DNA of 64,000 nucleotides from Mixophyes australis (taxonomy: Eukaryota > Chordata > Amphibia > Anura > Limnodynastidae). The stretch is from assembly GCA_036250195.1 (NCBI GenBank), contig JAVHZZ010000010.1, positions 81,761,257 through 81,825,256 of the forward strand, given 5' to 3'. The translations under genes were made by a program, and so were the position numbers. A model generated the notes under the pieces. That model ran no database searches. It was not told where the DNA came from and saw nothing but the letters and a program-made list of their open reading frames with translations. How positions within the stretch are numbered: the stretch's first letter is position 1; each line of letters opens with the position of its first letter. This document shows positions 32,380 to 43,760 of the stretch, piece after piece.

Positions 32380-33351
32380 AGGTATGCAGATAGGCAGGTG
32401 AGTAGTCCATTATCCCCTTAATTGTGGAGGATGTGAAGGCTGTGTTTGGTCATCACTATCAACCGTGAGTTAAACTTAACCTTGAGCAGGTGCAAACCTT
32501 ATGTCTGAAAAACAGCATCCTCCTGTCTGCAGGAGAAAGCCTGTACTGTACAATGCCTACATGCCTCTGCTCCTTCCCCTATCTCGTTTCGCCCCTGAAA
32601 TTGTAAGCTGTCATAAGTGTCCTTTGCGCCCGAAGAAGAATTGGAAGCTGCTGCGTTCTGTGGGGTATGGTCCGGTTCTGGACATGCTCAGAGTAATTGT
32701 GCGCCTAATACGCAATGTGTCGCCATTTACACTCTTTAATTAATCAGGCCATTTATTTACTTGTACTACTCTGAATTTGATTTATATGTTTTGATAATAT
32801 TTTAATAAAAAATTTTAGTATCTACAGATTTTTCAATGTGCTAGATTTTCTCCCATTGACAGTGTGGTTTTAGAAATTCCTTTGAGTAACCATTTCTAAT
32901 TAGTCCTTAAACAATCACTGTGTTTTGCATTCTCTTTTTTTTATTTAGTAAAATAGGCATCTGAATTGCAGGATTAGTCTGAGATCTTCAATTACATGGC
33001 AATGGCTATAGAAACGTAAGTTGTTCATGGCTAGTTTGGTGGAACAGTGCGTGATAGTGGTCCGACTGCTCTATTTTCAGCAAACCAATTTATACATTTT
33101 ACATTGATTTAAACAAAATAAAAATTAAAAAAATATACCTCCAAGCTCTTTCATTGGGGCAGACTGTGAAAGGGGGTAATAGCCACTTTCTATGAGAACA
33201 AGGCTACAGCATGATGGGGGCATACGTAACACTTCTGAAGTGCTAGGTGTCTCCTTACCCCCTTCCCATCACCACCCCTTCTTACCAGACACCCATTGAT
33301 TGCCATGCACGTAGCTTTCCAACACACAGGGCAAAGATGCCTGTGGTTAGA
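32380..33351. other. unrecognised; diverged repeat at about 32480-32745
   Basis: 32590-32690 aligns by eye with 8770-8860 (AGTGTCCTTTG followed by CGAAGA). The remainder is unremarkable. Confidence 0.4.
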
Positions 33352-33689
33352 ATCATCATCATCACCATTTATTTATATAGCGCCACTGATTCTGCAGCGC
33401 TGTACAGAGAACTCATTCACATCAGTCCCTGCCCCATTGGAGCTTACAGTCTAAATTCCTCAACACACACACATAGAGAGAGAGACTAGGGTCAATTTTT
33501 GATAGCAGCCAATTAACCTACTAATATGTTTTTGGCGTGTGGGAGGAAACCGGAGCACCCGGAGGAAACCCACGCAAACATGGGGAGAACATATAAACTC
33601 CACACAGATAAGGCCATGGTCAGGAATTGAACTCATGACCCCAGTGCTGTAAGGCAGAAGTGCTAACCACTTAGCCACCATGCTGCCCC
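33352..33689 (-). repeat. tRNA-derived SINE, near full length
   Basis: On the minus strand the head reads GCATGGTGGCTAAGTGGTTA with an A-box-like TGGCTAAGTGG, and GAGTTCAATTCC 33 nt later as a B box, giving an internal Pol III promoter layout. Then follow GTGTGGAGTTTATATGTTC, a conserved GGTTTCCTCCGGGTGCTCCG block, GGGGCAGGGACTGATGTGA, and the tail GCGCTATATAAATAAATGG plus GATGATGAT. Related copies are at 13250, 17137, 36195, 49945 and 60689. Confidence 0.85.
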
Positions 33690-33702
33690 AGGACATAGCC
33701 CT

Positions 33703-33745
33703 TACATGACGCTGTCCTGCCTAATTTGGGCAGTTGGGAGGTATA
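33703..33745. mobile_element. MITE right-end fragment (GTTGGGAGGTAT)
   Basis: GTCCTGCCTAATTTGGGCAG then TTGGGAGGTAT matches the right end of the element at 17027-17131. Confidence 0.5.
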
Positions 33746-35016
33746 TTTAAAATATATTTTAAGGGTATAAAATGTAAATTTGTTCAAAATGTTGGTATTG
33801 TTTTTTATAGACCTTGTTCAAAAACCACATTTTGAAAACTGTTTATTCGAGATGTTACTTCGAACTTATTTGCAGGTTTGACAACTCTGAATCAATGAAA
33901 TTCAGTGAATCGTGAATGGCAATGAACCAATGGTTCACCTCTAACTTTAAGTCGATGATTTACCCTTTGGGTACTCTGAGCATGCAAAAGAAACCCGACT
34001 ACAGATAAATTGCTTGGGGTTCATCAAAGCTTTCAACAAATTTGTATAATAATAATAAAAAAAACTTGCAGGCATCATTATTGTTACTTCTTGATATGGA
34101 AACATCTAGCTATCTGTCAAAAGCTTTCAGTAAATGGCTATAGTCACTGTGACAACTGAAGATTAGGACAAGGTGCATGCTATTAAAATCCTACAAATGT
34201 AATCAAAATCATGAAATGTTATATATAGATATGTTACGCTATATTAATGTTTATGCACGATCATAAAATATTACAACTTCACACATGGGAAAATCACATT
34301 TGTCCATGGAGTATCTCTCACACACACACCTGGTGCAACTTTTTAATTCAGTTAAGACTAATAGACATAACACATTACACTGAAATTACTATTCAGCAAA
34401 TGTAATCTTTCCATGTGGAACTTAACACCTACACATTTAGGGATTTTCCATTTAAATCTTCCTTCTGTATTAGTGTTCCAACTATTGCATAGCTTCCCCA
34501 TTGCTCAATCATGGCTGGGGAAACCTTTAAACAGTCCAGTCTTGTCTGGCAATTCTGATATCACCGTCTGAAGATGTAGTCACTATCTGTTTATAGAATG
34601 AGTAACAAACAGAAAAGGCTTGTAGGAGATTAGGTAATGATGATGACCAAGAAGGCTCTGGAGCTCAATTAACTTGACAAATGAGCGCAGACCTTTACAT
34701 TGCTGTTATATCTGAGTAAGATCACATTTAATTTAGTAATATTGAAAGACAGTGAGTTGTCATGTCCCATAATAGAAGCATCGCTGATGTTTAACATAAT
34801 TATTTTCTAACTTGTAAGATAATATTTCTTTGTATTTTTTTGTTCAGCAATTACATGTGGTGCGCTATTTGCTGTTATTAGATATGTCTGGTTTATTGGT
34901 TCCTAGATATTAGTTTTTGACTGTTCAGCAATTTCTGGAACTCTTTCGAAATAGTTTAAAATCTGGCACCCTTGGCATGACCTCTCTCACTTTTGGAAGG
35001 CTGTAACTCCTCATTC
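33746..35016. other. no recognised feature
   Basis: AT-rich unique-looking sequence. Confidence 0.5.
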
Positions 35017-35019
35017 TTA

Positions 35020-35214
35020 GGGGCATATTCAATTGTTAAAAAGTCCCGCGGCATTAAAACTATTACAGTTAATACGGTAAAATCTAGCTGGATTTCAGCT
35101 CGCGGCTCAGGGAGCTGCGAGCTGAAATCCAGCTAATAAATTACCGTATTAACTGTAATAACGGTAATCGTGCGCTGGATTTTCTGCGTTTCTACCGACA
35201 ATTGAATATGCCCC
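35020..35214. mobile_element. fold-back MITE (GGGGCATATTCAATTG), first of a tandem pair
   Basis: GGGGCATATTCAATTG ... CAATTGAATATGCCCC. Inner palindrome GCTGGATTTCAGCTCGC / GCGAGCTGAAATCCAGC. Left flank TTA, right flank ATA. Confidence 0.85.
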
Positions 35215-35217
35215 ATA

Positions 35218-35438
35218 GGGGCGTATTCAATTGTTCCTCCAGCCGCCGGAAAAACGAGCGCTCTAAAACTATTACCGTTAATACGGCAATTACCCGCTGA
35301 ATTTCATCTCGCAGCTCAGGGAATTCAGCAAGTAAACTAATGTATTAACGGTTTTTACGCGCAATATTACCGTATAAACGGTAATAGTTTTAACGCGCTC
35401 ATTTTTCCGGCGGCCGGAGGAACAATTGAATACGCCCC
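35218..35438. mobile_element. fold-back MITE (GGGGCGTATTCAATTG), second of a tandem pair
   Basis: GGGGCGTATTCAATTGTTCC ... GGAACAATTGAATACGCCCC, then TTA. The arms include TCCAGCCGCCGGAAAAA and its partner. Separated from the first MITE by ATA only. Confidence 0.85.
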
Positions 35439-35600
35439 TTAGGCTGAGTACACACTACAGAATTTTCAGACCAATGTGTTATCTACAACAAAAGTCACGA
35501 TCAGCATGTCGGTTTATGCATACACATTATACATGTTTTAAAAGATTTACCCTCAGATCTGTGCTCTTAATCTGTTATAACCGTTGGTTGAAAATATCAT

Positions 35601-35761
35601 GGACTAGATTTACTAAGCTGTGGGGATGTTGCCTACAGCAACCAATCAGATTCTAGCTGTCATTTTGTAGAAAGTACTAAATAAATGAAAGCTAGAATCC
35701 GATTGGTTGCTATAGGCAACATCCCCACTTTATCAAACCCGCAGTTTAGTAAATATACCCC
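35601..35761. mobile_element. fold-back MITE (TTTACTAA family)
   Basis: GGACTAGATTTACTAAGCTG ... CAGTTTAGTAAATATACCCC. CAT occurs on both sides (35598-35600, 35762-35764), consistent with a 3-bp duplication. The left arm lacks the GGGTTTGAAAAAG segment. Confidence 0.8.
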
Positions 35762-36194
35762 CATGATTCTGTAAACTCTATGGAGATCCTGATCGTGAGT
35801 GCATACACACTGCAGGATTGGAAGGATGTTGTTGTATAGCTGAACGAGATCTATAGTGCTGCTGAACGAGCAAATCAAATGATGATCTGTGCATTGGAAA
35901 GATCCCAGTTTATTGTTGGAGCATACACACTAATGCAATATCGTGCCGAACGGTTGTTTACCGTTTGATTGACACAATACTCAGCTGAAAACACTGTAAG
36001 GTGTACCTAGCCTTAAAGAGTAAAGCAACTATTTGGCAATATATATCTCAAAGGATGCGTATTACCAAATAGATTAATATACAGGAAATGACTGGAGTGT
36101 TTATATTTAATTAAATATGTCCACCATGCTATCTTTCACTGCTCCACAGCAGAGTACCCCAATGGAAGGAAGCACCAACTAAATATGCAGAGTG
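35762..36194. other. no recognised feature
   Basis: Nothing recognised. Confidence 0.45.
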
Positions 36195-36542
36195 ATCATC
36201 ATCATCAGCAGCAGCTATTTATACAGCGCCACTAATTCTGCTGCGCTGTACAAAGAACTCACTCACGTCAGTTCCTGCCCCATTGGAGCTTACAGTCTAA
36301 ATTCCCTAACATACATACATACACACAGACCTAGAGAGACTAAGGTCAATTAATTAGCAGACAATTAGCCTACTAGCATGTTTCTGGAGTGTGGGAGGAA
36401 ACCCAGGAGAACCCAGAGAAAACCCACGCAGACATGCAGAGAACATACAAACTCCACACAGAAAATGCCTTGATCGAAAATCGAACTCATGACCCCAGTG
36501 CTGTGAGGCAGAAGTGCTAACCACTAAGCCATCATGCTGCCC
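36195..36542 (-). repeat. tRNA-derived SINE, near full length
   Basis: Same layout as 33352-33689: minus-strand head GCATGATGGCTTAGTGGTTA, B-box region GAGTTCGATTTTC, GTGTGGAGTTTGTATGTTC, GGGGCAGGAACTGACGTGA, tail GATGATGAT. Confidence 0.85.
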
Positions 36543-36715
36543 TGATCGAGAAATGCACTGTCTGGATTGGTTGATCCATAGACAGGGGCAGGGATTTTGT
36601 GTCAAAGCAACTCAGTCTAAGCTTTTTTGACCTGTATCAGATCCCATCTGGACATGTCCTACTGAAGTGGGTGGAGTTGCAGCTCTCTGTAATGAAGTGT
36701 GAAGGTAAAGTCTTA

Positions 36716-36931
36716 GAGTGAAATTCAATTGGGCGAGGTGGCGCCGGACTTCTCCTTGATGTCCAGCTGCGCACAACCATGCAATACGGTACTGAAATCT
36801 ATACTCATTTCCCTCTCATCTCTATGGAACGTGAGGGAAAATGAGCAGAGATTATAGTAAAAACTCTGATGCGCTCTGTCTCTGTAGACCTAAAGAGATT
36901 GGGGCACCTCGCGGCCAATTGAGTTCACCCA
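36716..36931. mobile_element. fold-back MITE (GTGAAATTCAATTGG)
   Basis: GAGTGAAATTCAATTGGGCG ... CGGCCAATTGAGTTCACCC, bracketed by TTA on both sides (36713-36715, 36932-36934). TTCAATTG suggests kinship with the 35020/35218 pair. Confidence 0.7.
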
Positions 36932-36934
36932 TTA

Positions 36935-37578
36935 ATGTTTAATAGAGCTGCAGTGAAACAATGTATTATCCATCATGGTTCATATCAGAAAATTTACATT
37001 GTGGGGTTTAGTGCTCCTTTAAATTGAACCCATACTACTTATTGATGGTCTTGTTGTTGTTGTTCAGATTTTGGAAAGGTCCCTGTTCACCGTGAGAAGG
37101 TACTGCATGTCCAAAAGAGTTCTTTTTGTGTTATGAAATGATTAGAATGAGGTTTTATGTCCTTCTGGTAACCTGAGCAATGAGAAAGGAACAGACAAGG
37201 ATCTGCTTATACTTTGTGAAATTTTAAGTATTTTTCACTTTTTATTTCTGAGCACTGATTGCTACAGGACAACTTATTCCATGCCTTTGTCTGAAAGCTG
37301 CACTTAAACAAAAGAATGAAAATATGTAATTAAAAAAGCATGCTTTAACCATCAAGTTGCTACATTATTATTTTTTGGACAATTGCTTGAAGCTAGCTAT
37401 GTAAAAATGAAAATAAATACAAGCTGTAACCATAGCTCTTGGCAAATACTAGAGCTTATTCACAAGGGTGTACAAGGTCTTGTGTGTTGTGCTCAGAGGA
37501 CTTGATGCTGAGTTGGGTGCATATTGTGCAGACATGCGTGCACCCACATACGCATACACACAATTAGTCCGGAAGCAC
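36935..37578. other. no recognised feature
   Basis: Nothing recognised. Confidence 0.5.
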
Positions 37579-37949
37579 ATGAAAAGTAGAGATGGTCACT
37601 GACCCCCGTGTTTTGGTTTTGTATTCGGTTTTGGATCTGGATTACCTTTGTGTTTTGGTTTTGGTTTTGGTTTTGCAAAACCGCCCTTGCGTGTTTTGGT
37701 TTTGTTTTGCTATTTTTGAAAAAAATAAAAAAATTTGGGTCTAAAATAACCTAATTTAGTGCTCCACCAGTTTCTTAGATAAGTGAGGTAATTCTAAAGC
37801 TAATAAATTATGATAAAACAGTTTAATACCTGGTAGGCCGTCCTTAATTCAAACACTTGTCTGCAAATTATACAGACAAACCTGGCTGTCTACCTCCTCC
37901 ATCTTTGATTATTGGCAATGTAGCCATCGTCTTTGGGTGTATATTACAC

Positions 37950-38870
37950 CCTCCACTTGCAGTTGAATATTAAAAAAAGCAGCCTGCACAGACTGTGGAA
38001 CTATAAAGTAAAATTTAATGGACCACGGTAGTTTGGTGGCTATCTATGCCCCCCTCCCCCCCCCCCCCCCCGCCCTCCACTTGTAGTTGAATATAAAAAA
38101 AGCAGCCTGCACAGACTGTGGAACTAGAAAGTAAAATTAAATGGACCATGGTAGTCTGGTGGCTATCTATGCCCCCCCCCTCGCCCTCCACTTGTAGTTG
38201 AATAGAAAAAAGGCAGCCTGCACAGACTGTGGAACTAGAAAATAAAATGAAATGGACCACGGTAGTTTGGTGGCTATCTATGCCCCCCCACCCTCCACTT
38301 TTAGTTGAATATAAAAAAAGCAGCCTGCACAGGCTGTGGAACTAGAAATTAAAATTAAATGGACCACGGTAGTTTGGTGGTTATCTATGCTCCCCCCACC
38401 CTCCACTTGTAGCTGAATATAAAAAAAGCAGCCTGCACAGACTGTGGAACTAGAAATTCGAATATACAAAGAAATAGACAAAGGCAGTTTGGTATCTGTC
38501 TGCATCAGACCCCCCCTCCCATCCACTTGTAGGAAAGTAGAAAAAAAAGCAGCCTGCACAGACTGTGGAACTAGAAATTCGAATATACAAAGAAATGGAC
38601 AAAGACAGTTTGGTATCTGTCTGCATCAGACCCCCCCCCCTCCCATCCACTTGTAGTAAAATAGAAATAAGAAGCAGCCTGCATAGACTGTAGAACTAGA
38701 AATTCGAATATAGAAAGAAATGGACAAAGGCAGTTTGGTATCTGTCTGCATCAGATCCCCTCTCCACTAGGAGTAAAATAGAAATCTATTCAGCCGTTAT
38801 ATAATCTAGAATATAAATAGAAATTGAGAAAGGCAATTTGGTATCTGTCTGCATCATAATCATCAACATC
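37950..38870. repeat. 102-126 bp tandem array downstream of the ORF (copy B)
   Basis: About eight units. GCAGCCTGCACAGACTGTGG recurs near 37980, 38102, 38212, 38320, 38428 and 38550; TGCATCAGAC recurs at 38501, 38622 and 38748 and, as TGCATCAT, inside the ORF at 38850. The GCAGCCTGCACAG segment is absent from copy A's array. Confidence 0.85.
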
Positions 38871-39488
38871 TTCATTAGCGCCCTCGTCACCTCCACAAAT
38901 CTCCCCCTCATCCTCTTCTATTACCAAAGTGTCATCCTCACTTGGTGTATCACCGGCTACACTCGGGCTGTTCAGGCACACATCAGCAGAACTGCTGAAA
39001 GGGCCCTTATTTATGGGTACACTAACAGAATGCTCACGATTAGACATCCCACTGTTGGATGGACTCTCCACAGGGATTGGTGTCATTTCGGATTCAGAGC
39101 AAACATTATCCTCTAATGCCTCACTGTTATCTTGCAGCTCGGCTTTGACGCGTAACAGTAGTTGTGCACCACTTGTAGGCTCGGTAACATTTTTGGATCT
39201 GCCACTAATAGCGAAAGGTGAAGGCCTCATTCTCTCTTTGCCACTGCGTGTGTAGAATGGCATGTTGGCAATTTTTTTTTTATCGGCACTTAACTTTTGC
39301 TCAGTAACACTTCTTTTTCGCTTCAACACAGTAAATTTTTTGGGGGTTTTTGTTTTTTGGACTGATTTCAAAACACTGTGTAGTTTGACATCGCCTTGCC
39401 CAGGTGACGTACTGGGAACACTAACATCAGGACTGGTGACAGAACCTGGTTGCTCATTCTGATCATATGTGGACTGCTTTGAATCCAT
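38790..39488 (-). CDS. unknown protein carried by hAT-like element, copy B (232 aa)
   Basis: Homologue of the protein at 24023-24682, about 88% identical over 219 shared positions by hand alignment. I start it at 39488 because that Met aligns with copy A's start (MDSKQSTYD); the frame stays open 35 codons further upstream into the 100-bp array, but that extension is not open in the same way in copy A. It has an extra VSVPINKGPFSSS block (13 residues, 39 bp) at about residue 155. The basic segment (LKRKRS), the acidic stretch and the array-derived C-terminus DADRYQIAFLNFYLYSR are conserved. Function unknown. Confidence 0.6.
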   Translation of the reverse strand: MDSKQSTYDQNEQPGSVTSPDVSVPSTSPGQGDVKLHSVLKSVQKTKTPKKFTVLKRKRSVTEQKLSADKKKIANMPFYTRSGKERMRPSPFAISGRSKNVTEPTSGAQLLLRVKAELQDNSEALEDNVCSESEMTPIPVESPSNSGMSNREHSVSVPINKGPFSSSADVCLNSPSVAGDTPSEDDTLVIEEDEGEICGGDEGANEDVDDYDADRYQIAFLNFYLYSRLYNG

Positions 39489-39510
39489 TCTGAGCGCAAA
39501 GCACTTGTAG

Positions 39511-39912
39511 TGGTAAAAATTATTTGGTAAGATACTGCTGACAAATATGATTTTTGACAGCCAGAAATATTTATGCACAATTATGAGGGACATCCCAAAA
39601 GCACTGTGGAGTGCTAAAAATTATTTGGTAGATACTGCTGACAGATAGTAATTTTAAAAGCCAGAAAGATTTATGCACAATTATGAGGGACACCCCAAAA
39701 GCACTGGGGAGTGCTAAAAATTATTTGGTAGATACTGCTGACAGATAGTAATTTTGACAGCCAGAAAGATTTATGCACAATTATGAGGGACACCCCAAAA
39801 GCACTGGGGAGTGCTAAAAATTATTTGGTAGATACTGCTGACAGATAGTAATTTTGACAGCCAGAAAGATTTATGCACAATTATGAGGGACACCCCAAAA
39901 GCACTGGGGAGT
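39511..39912. repeat. 100-bp tandem array upstream of the ORF (copy B)
   Basis: GTGCTAAAAATTATTTGGTA-type unit starts near 39511, 39611, 39711, 39811 and 39911: four units, period exactly 100 bp. Confidence 0.95.
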
Positions 39913-40231
39913 GCCAAATATTAAAAAAAAAAATAAACCTCTGCAAGAAGAATATTGTATTATCTGTCCCTGCTCTAATCAGCCTGTGACTACACCCTGC
40001 TCTCTCCCTCTGTCAAATGGCGATGGATTGCTGTGGAGGCGTGTATTTATAATGTTGAAGTATCGCGAGAACCGAGCCCCGAGATCCGACGACGTCACAG
40101 TGACGTTCGGCCTCGATTTGGATTCGGAACGGGCGGGAGAGTACCGAGCTACTCAGCTCGGTACTCAGATAGGCAAAGTTCGGGTGGGTTCGGTTCTCGG
40201 GGAACCGGACCCGCCCGTCTCTAATGAAAAG

Positions 40232-40815
40232 TTTGATAACCTTTGTTCTGACTACATACAACACACTCTCTATTAGGCTACTGCATATATAATGTTCCTT
40301 CTCATGTTTGAATGAAAATCCTATAATATATGCACAATCAATTAAAAAAGCACCTATCAGATTTAGAGGTGTATTTGCATTCAGCCAATCAGAAGCGGTT
40401 AGCGAGTGCTGTGTGTATTTGCATCCTGCCCTTTAGCAGGTGCGAAGAATCCGTCTCCTGACAGACGCATGCGCATCTCCGTGCTGGTCTGCTTCAGCCA
40501 CAGTTGCTTGAACACATCTTTATTGTACTCGGACTACATTAGGCCGCCCCTACCCTCCCCTGTCCCGTGTCTCCAGCCGTAAAGAGGGGCAACTGTAGAC
40601 ACTCGTAACTCTGCATGCACGCATATGTGTGTGCGGCTTGTTTTCTGGGCCTGCTTGTGCAAAGTGTATATTAATAGATGGATAAATTATACCACTATTC
40701 AGGCACTTTATGCAACATATTTTAATACATTTAAAAGGTTTTTAACAATGATTTGTTCTCATTCTTCAAAACAATTGTAATATGTGACTTGTCGTTCTAA
40801 GAACATCAACACAAT
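40232..40815. other. no recognised feature
   Basis: Nothing recognised; 40390-40660 is locally GC-richer. Confidence 0.45.
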
Positions 40816-40817
40816 TG

Positions 40818-40888
40818 TTATATATATATATATCTATATATATATATATAGATATATATATATAGATATATATATATATATATTATAT
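40818..40888. repeat. (TA)n / TATAGA microsatellite
   Basis: TA repeats broken by regularly spaced TATAGATATA. Confidence 0.95.
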
Positions 40889-40892
40889 GTAT

Positions 40893-41508
40893 TGTAACAA
40901 AACCGCACCCTTCTCTTGGCACTTTTGTCACCTTCTGTTGCAAGAACACCCACTAGACATCAGCAACACGAAACTTCTTCTTTTAAATCAAATATATTTA
41001 TTGTTTTCATCACAATAAATTGCACTTCTTCTGTCAGGATGACATCAGCAAGCATTCCCTTTTGCTTGCACCTCCTGGTGACCCTACAGCTAACTAGACA
41101 CAGACCAGCTCACTACTGACTGGCCAACTAGTTCAGCGTCAGTCACCTCTGACAAGAGCACAACTCAGGATTAAATACACAGGTCTCCTCCCACAGGCTT
41201 GGATGACTGACAGGTGACACTCCCACCTTGTCTTTAAAGGAAGTCTCCTCAGGTGATCTGTAACGCCTTCACAGTACAGTCACCTCTATAAGCTCTGCTG
41301 CTAGCTGTGGAAACAAACAAGTTAAAGCATGTAAGCAAATCACACTTTACATCCACTTTATCACATGTCTCAGACCTGTACATAACTGAACCTAAGCACA
41401 GTGCTACACCTGTATATAACTTGGTTTACAGCCTTTTACCTGCAGACTGTTAGCTCCATAGCTAATTCCACTCTGAGAGGCCTGTGGAAAACCACTGCCA
41501 TTGCCACA
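40893..41508 (-). mobile_element. solo LTR inside a (TA)n tract (616 bp)
   Basis: TGTAACAAAACCGC ... CATTGCCACA with TG...CA ends and a 4-bp direct repeat GTAT on both sides (40889-40892, 41509-41512). On the minus strand AATAAA occurs near the 3' end (about 41000) and a TTATAG TATA-like word upstream (about 41290), hence the orientation. No internal region is present. The 4-bp duplication is in low-complexity DNA, so it is weaker evidence than elsewhere. Confidence 0.6.
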
Positions 41509-41509
41509 G

Positions 41510-41512
<3 letters not shown>

Positions 41513-41561
<49 letters not shown>

Positions 41562-41567
41562 TTATAA

Positions 41568-41613
<46 letters not shown>

Positions 41614-41619
41614 TTATAA

Positions 41620-41681
<62 letters not shown>

Positions 41682-41715
41682 GTATATGTATATATATATA
41701 TGTATATATACATAA
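41513..41715. repeat. long (TA)n with two CACTTATAAG interruptions
   Basis: About 200 bp of TA repeats. The identical interruption ACACTTATAAGTATATA occurs twice, about 60 bp apart, so part of the tract was duplicated as a block. Confidence 0.95.
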
Positions 41716-41751
41716 TTACCACTACTAATTACACTGCTGTTTATGAACCAC

Positions 41752-41950
41752 GGGCCTGATTCATTAAGGATCTTAACTTGAGAAACTTCTTATTTCAGTC
41801 TCCTGGACAAAACCATGTTACAATGCAAGGGGTGCAAATTAGTATTTTGTTTTGCACATAAGTTAAATACTGACTGTTTTTTCATGTAGCACACAAATAT
41901 CAACTTTAAATTTCAGTGTACAAATAAGCTATCAAGTATTTGTGTGCTAC
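41752..41950. mobile_element. half of a palindromic MITE (GGGCCTGATTCATTAAGG)
   Basis: Left end GGGCCTGATTCATTAAGGAT, then an inner palindrome GTAGCACACAAATA ... TATTTGTGTGCTAC. The outer right arm is missing. Confidence 0.65.
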
Positions 41951-42850
41951 TATCAATCTAGTTCACTCCACAGGCTGCAGTCTCTAGAGGTCTCCGTAGC
42001 AGTGTTTCATAAAGTGACCAACTCTGCAGTTAAATCAGTGGCATCAGTCCCTGATATGTCACAAAAAAACCATCTTTTTTGGCTTTGCCTACAATAGTGC
42101 TGCTATGAGATGACACTTCCAAAAATCATCTTATTTCCATATTTTCATGATATTATTCCAGGGCTCTCTGCTAGGAATCCAGCTCCTTCCACCTTCTTCT
42201 TGCTGCTTACGTTCACTAGTGGGATAAAACTAATCAGCACGTCCACCCGTTTTTGCATGCCTTGGCAGCTATATAATTTTAGATGTTGCCTCCTACAACT
42301 CTGGCAACCAAATCTCACCAATAAGTTGGAGTTTCTGTCTGCTTGGCAAAGAAAGAAGTGTCAGCAGGAGAAACTACTGTGTATTTACTTGGGCAAGTGG
42401 ACTTTTTAGCATGAAGTTTTTATTAGACGCAAGAGATGGCAGCGGACTACGAGAGGAAATGCAGAGGATAAGCTGGATCTTGTTTTTATGGGTTTTTTAA
42501 TGATTCTGCTGCTTGTAGTGTCAGATTATTAAATGGTGTTACTGCTGGCTAAAGCCTTGTACCACTGCTTTATCCATTCTGTTAACGCCATCTCAGGAAG
42601 ACGCCATCAACAGAAAGAATAGATGGAAAATACTTTATTAATGCAATTTTATTTTTCACGTTAGGTCTTTTTAAAATGAATGGGTATTTTGCCCTGCCTC
42701 AGAATATATTATTTTCTGGAGGATGATAACAGATATAATTTGAAATATATATAACTTATATACTTACCTTATCGTAGATTTAATATAACATATATCTACC
42801 TTATATTTTTATATATAAGCTTTTTATATATACATTTTTCTTTATTTTTT
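41951..42850. other. no recognised feature
   Basis: Nothing recognised. Confidence 0.5.
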
Positions 42851-43760
42851 ACTGTTACAACATTTGAATTGGAATTTCACATCGAGCTAGAAGTTCCATG
42901 TATGTGCCAGAACCCCCGCACATGCTCAGGACAGAAGAACGTGGGCTACAAGTGTGGCAAGAGCAGGGTACCAGGCTCTTTAAAAAAAAGGTTAAGCCCG
43001 TTTGTTATCCCCTGTCACCAGCACATGTTACATTATCTTATATTGTATTCCAGTATACTGTATGTATTACATATATATTTAATGGTATGCAATGCATTGC
43101 TCTTAAATGCCACCAGGTGGGTCTACTATGTATCTATAGACTCTTTACCATGTATAAAAGGAGCTACTTTTACTTAGGGTCACCAGGGTACCCAGCTGAA
43201 TGGCAGCCCCTAGATTCTTAGCACGGACCACAGGCACAAGGATTTGGGGACTTTCCTCCATTAGCAGTCAGCCACACTTTGTTAGTTTGTCAGTTCAGAG
43301 CATGAATTCAACCAAAATGACTGGAAGGGATTAACTTCTACTGCCAAACATTGTTAGATGGCCTTCTGCCTACTCGCTGTATATAGGAGGCTCGGTGACA
43401 GCCCCTTTGATAAACAAATGCCAATCCAGTGGGTTAGCAATATCTAGCACCACCTTGCCGAAGACAAACCACCATGGAAACCAAACTGGGGATAAAAGGA
43501 CGCATCGCCTCACCAACAGGAGTGTTCTGCTTGGAAAAGTCCGACTAGGGCTTACTGTTCCTATTAGGATCATCTTGGAATGGTGAGCTGGATTCTTGAT
43601 CGGAACTTCAAGATTCCACATACTCTGTCTCTTTATGTGCCTGCAAAAAGTGGGGTGATATAGTGGGAGTGTGGACCTGGGCTATGGTTAAGAGAAAGAA
43701 GTAGGGGAAGTGACAGCACCTGGGGAGGCATGCCCAAGGAGGAAGGAGTCACCTAGGTCA
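42851..43760. other. unidentified; possible retroelement regulatory sequence
   Basis: Two TATA-like words in promoter-like settings (ATGTATAAAAGGAGC near 43150 and GGGGATAAAAGGACGC near 43488) and mixed GC content. No TG...CA pair with matching duplication found. The 102-codon frame at 42869 has no recognisable domain. Confidence 0.25.

Larger units (their letters stand above)
37587..40223 (-). mobile_element. hAT-like element with unknown ORF, copy B (2637 bp)
   Basis: Inverted relative to copy A: TAGAGATGG at the left here and CGTCTCTA at the right, with the exact 8-bp duplication ATGAAAAG (37579-37586, 40224-40231). Internal order on the minus strand matches copy A: hairpin plus CRE/TATA-like segment, four 100-bp units, ORF, downstream array (longer and more varied here), AACCAAAACC-rich end. 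It lacks about 40 bp near the first array that copy A has. Confidence 0.85.

Noticed and set aside
41401..41728. Ile/Tyr repeat frames on both strands
   Set aside because: They are readings of the TA tract.
42869..43177. 102-codon frame with Cys residues suggestive of a zinc knuckle
   Set aside because: The Cys spacing does not fit a CCHC knuckle and no neighbouring gag or pol sequence is seen.
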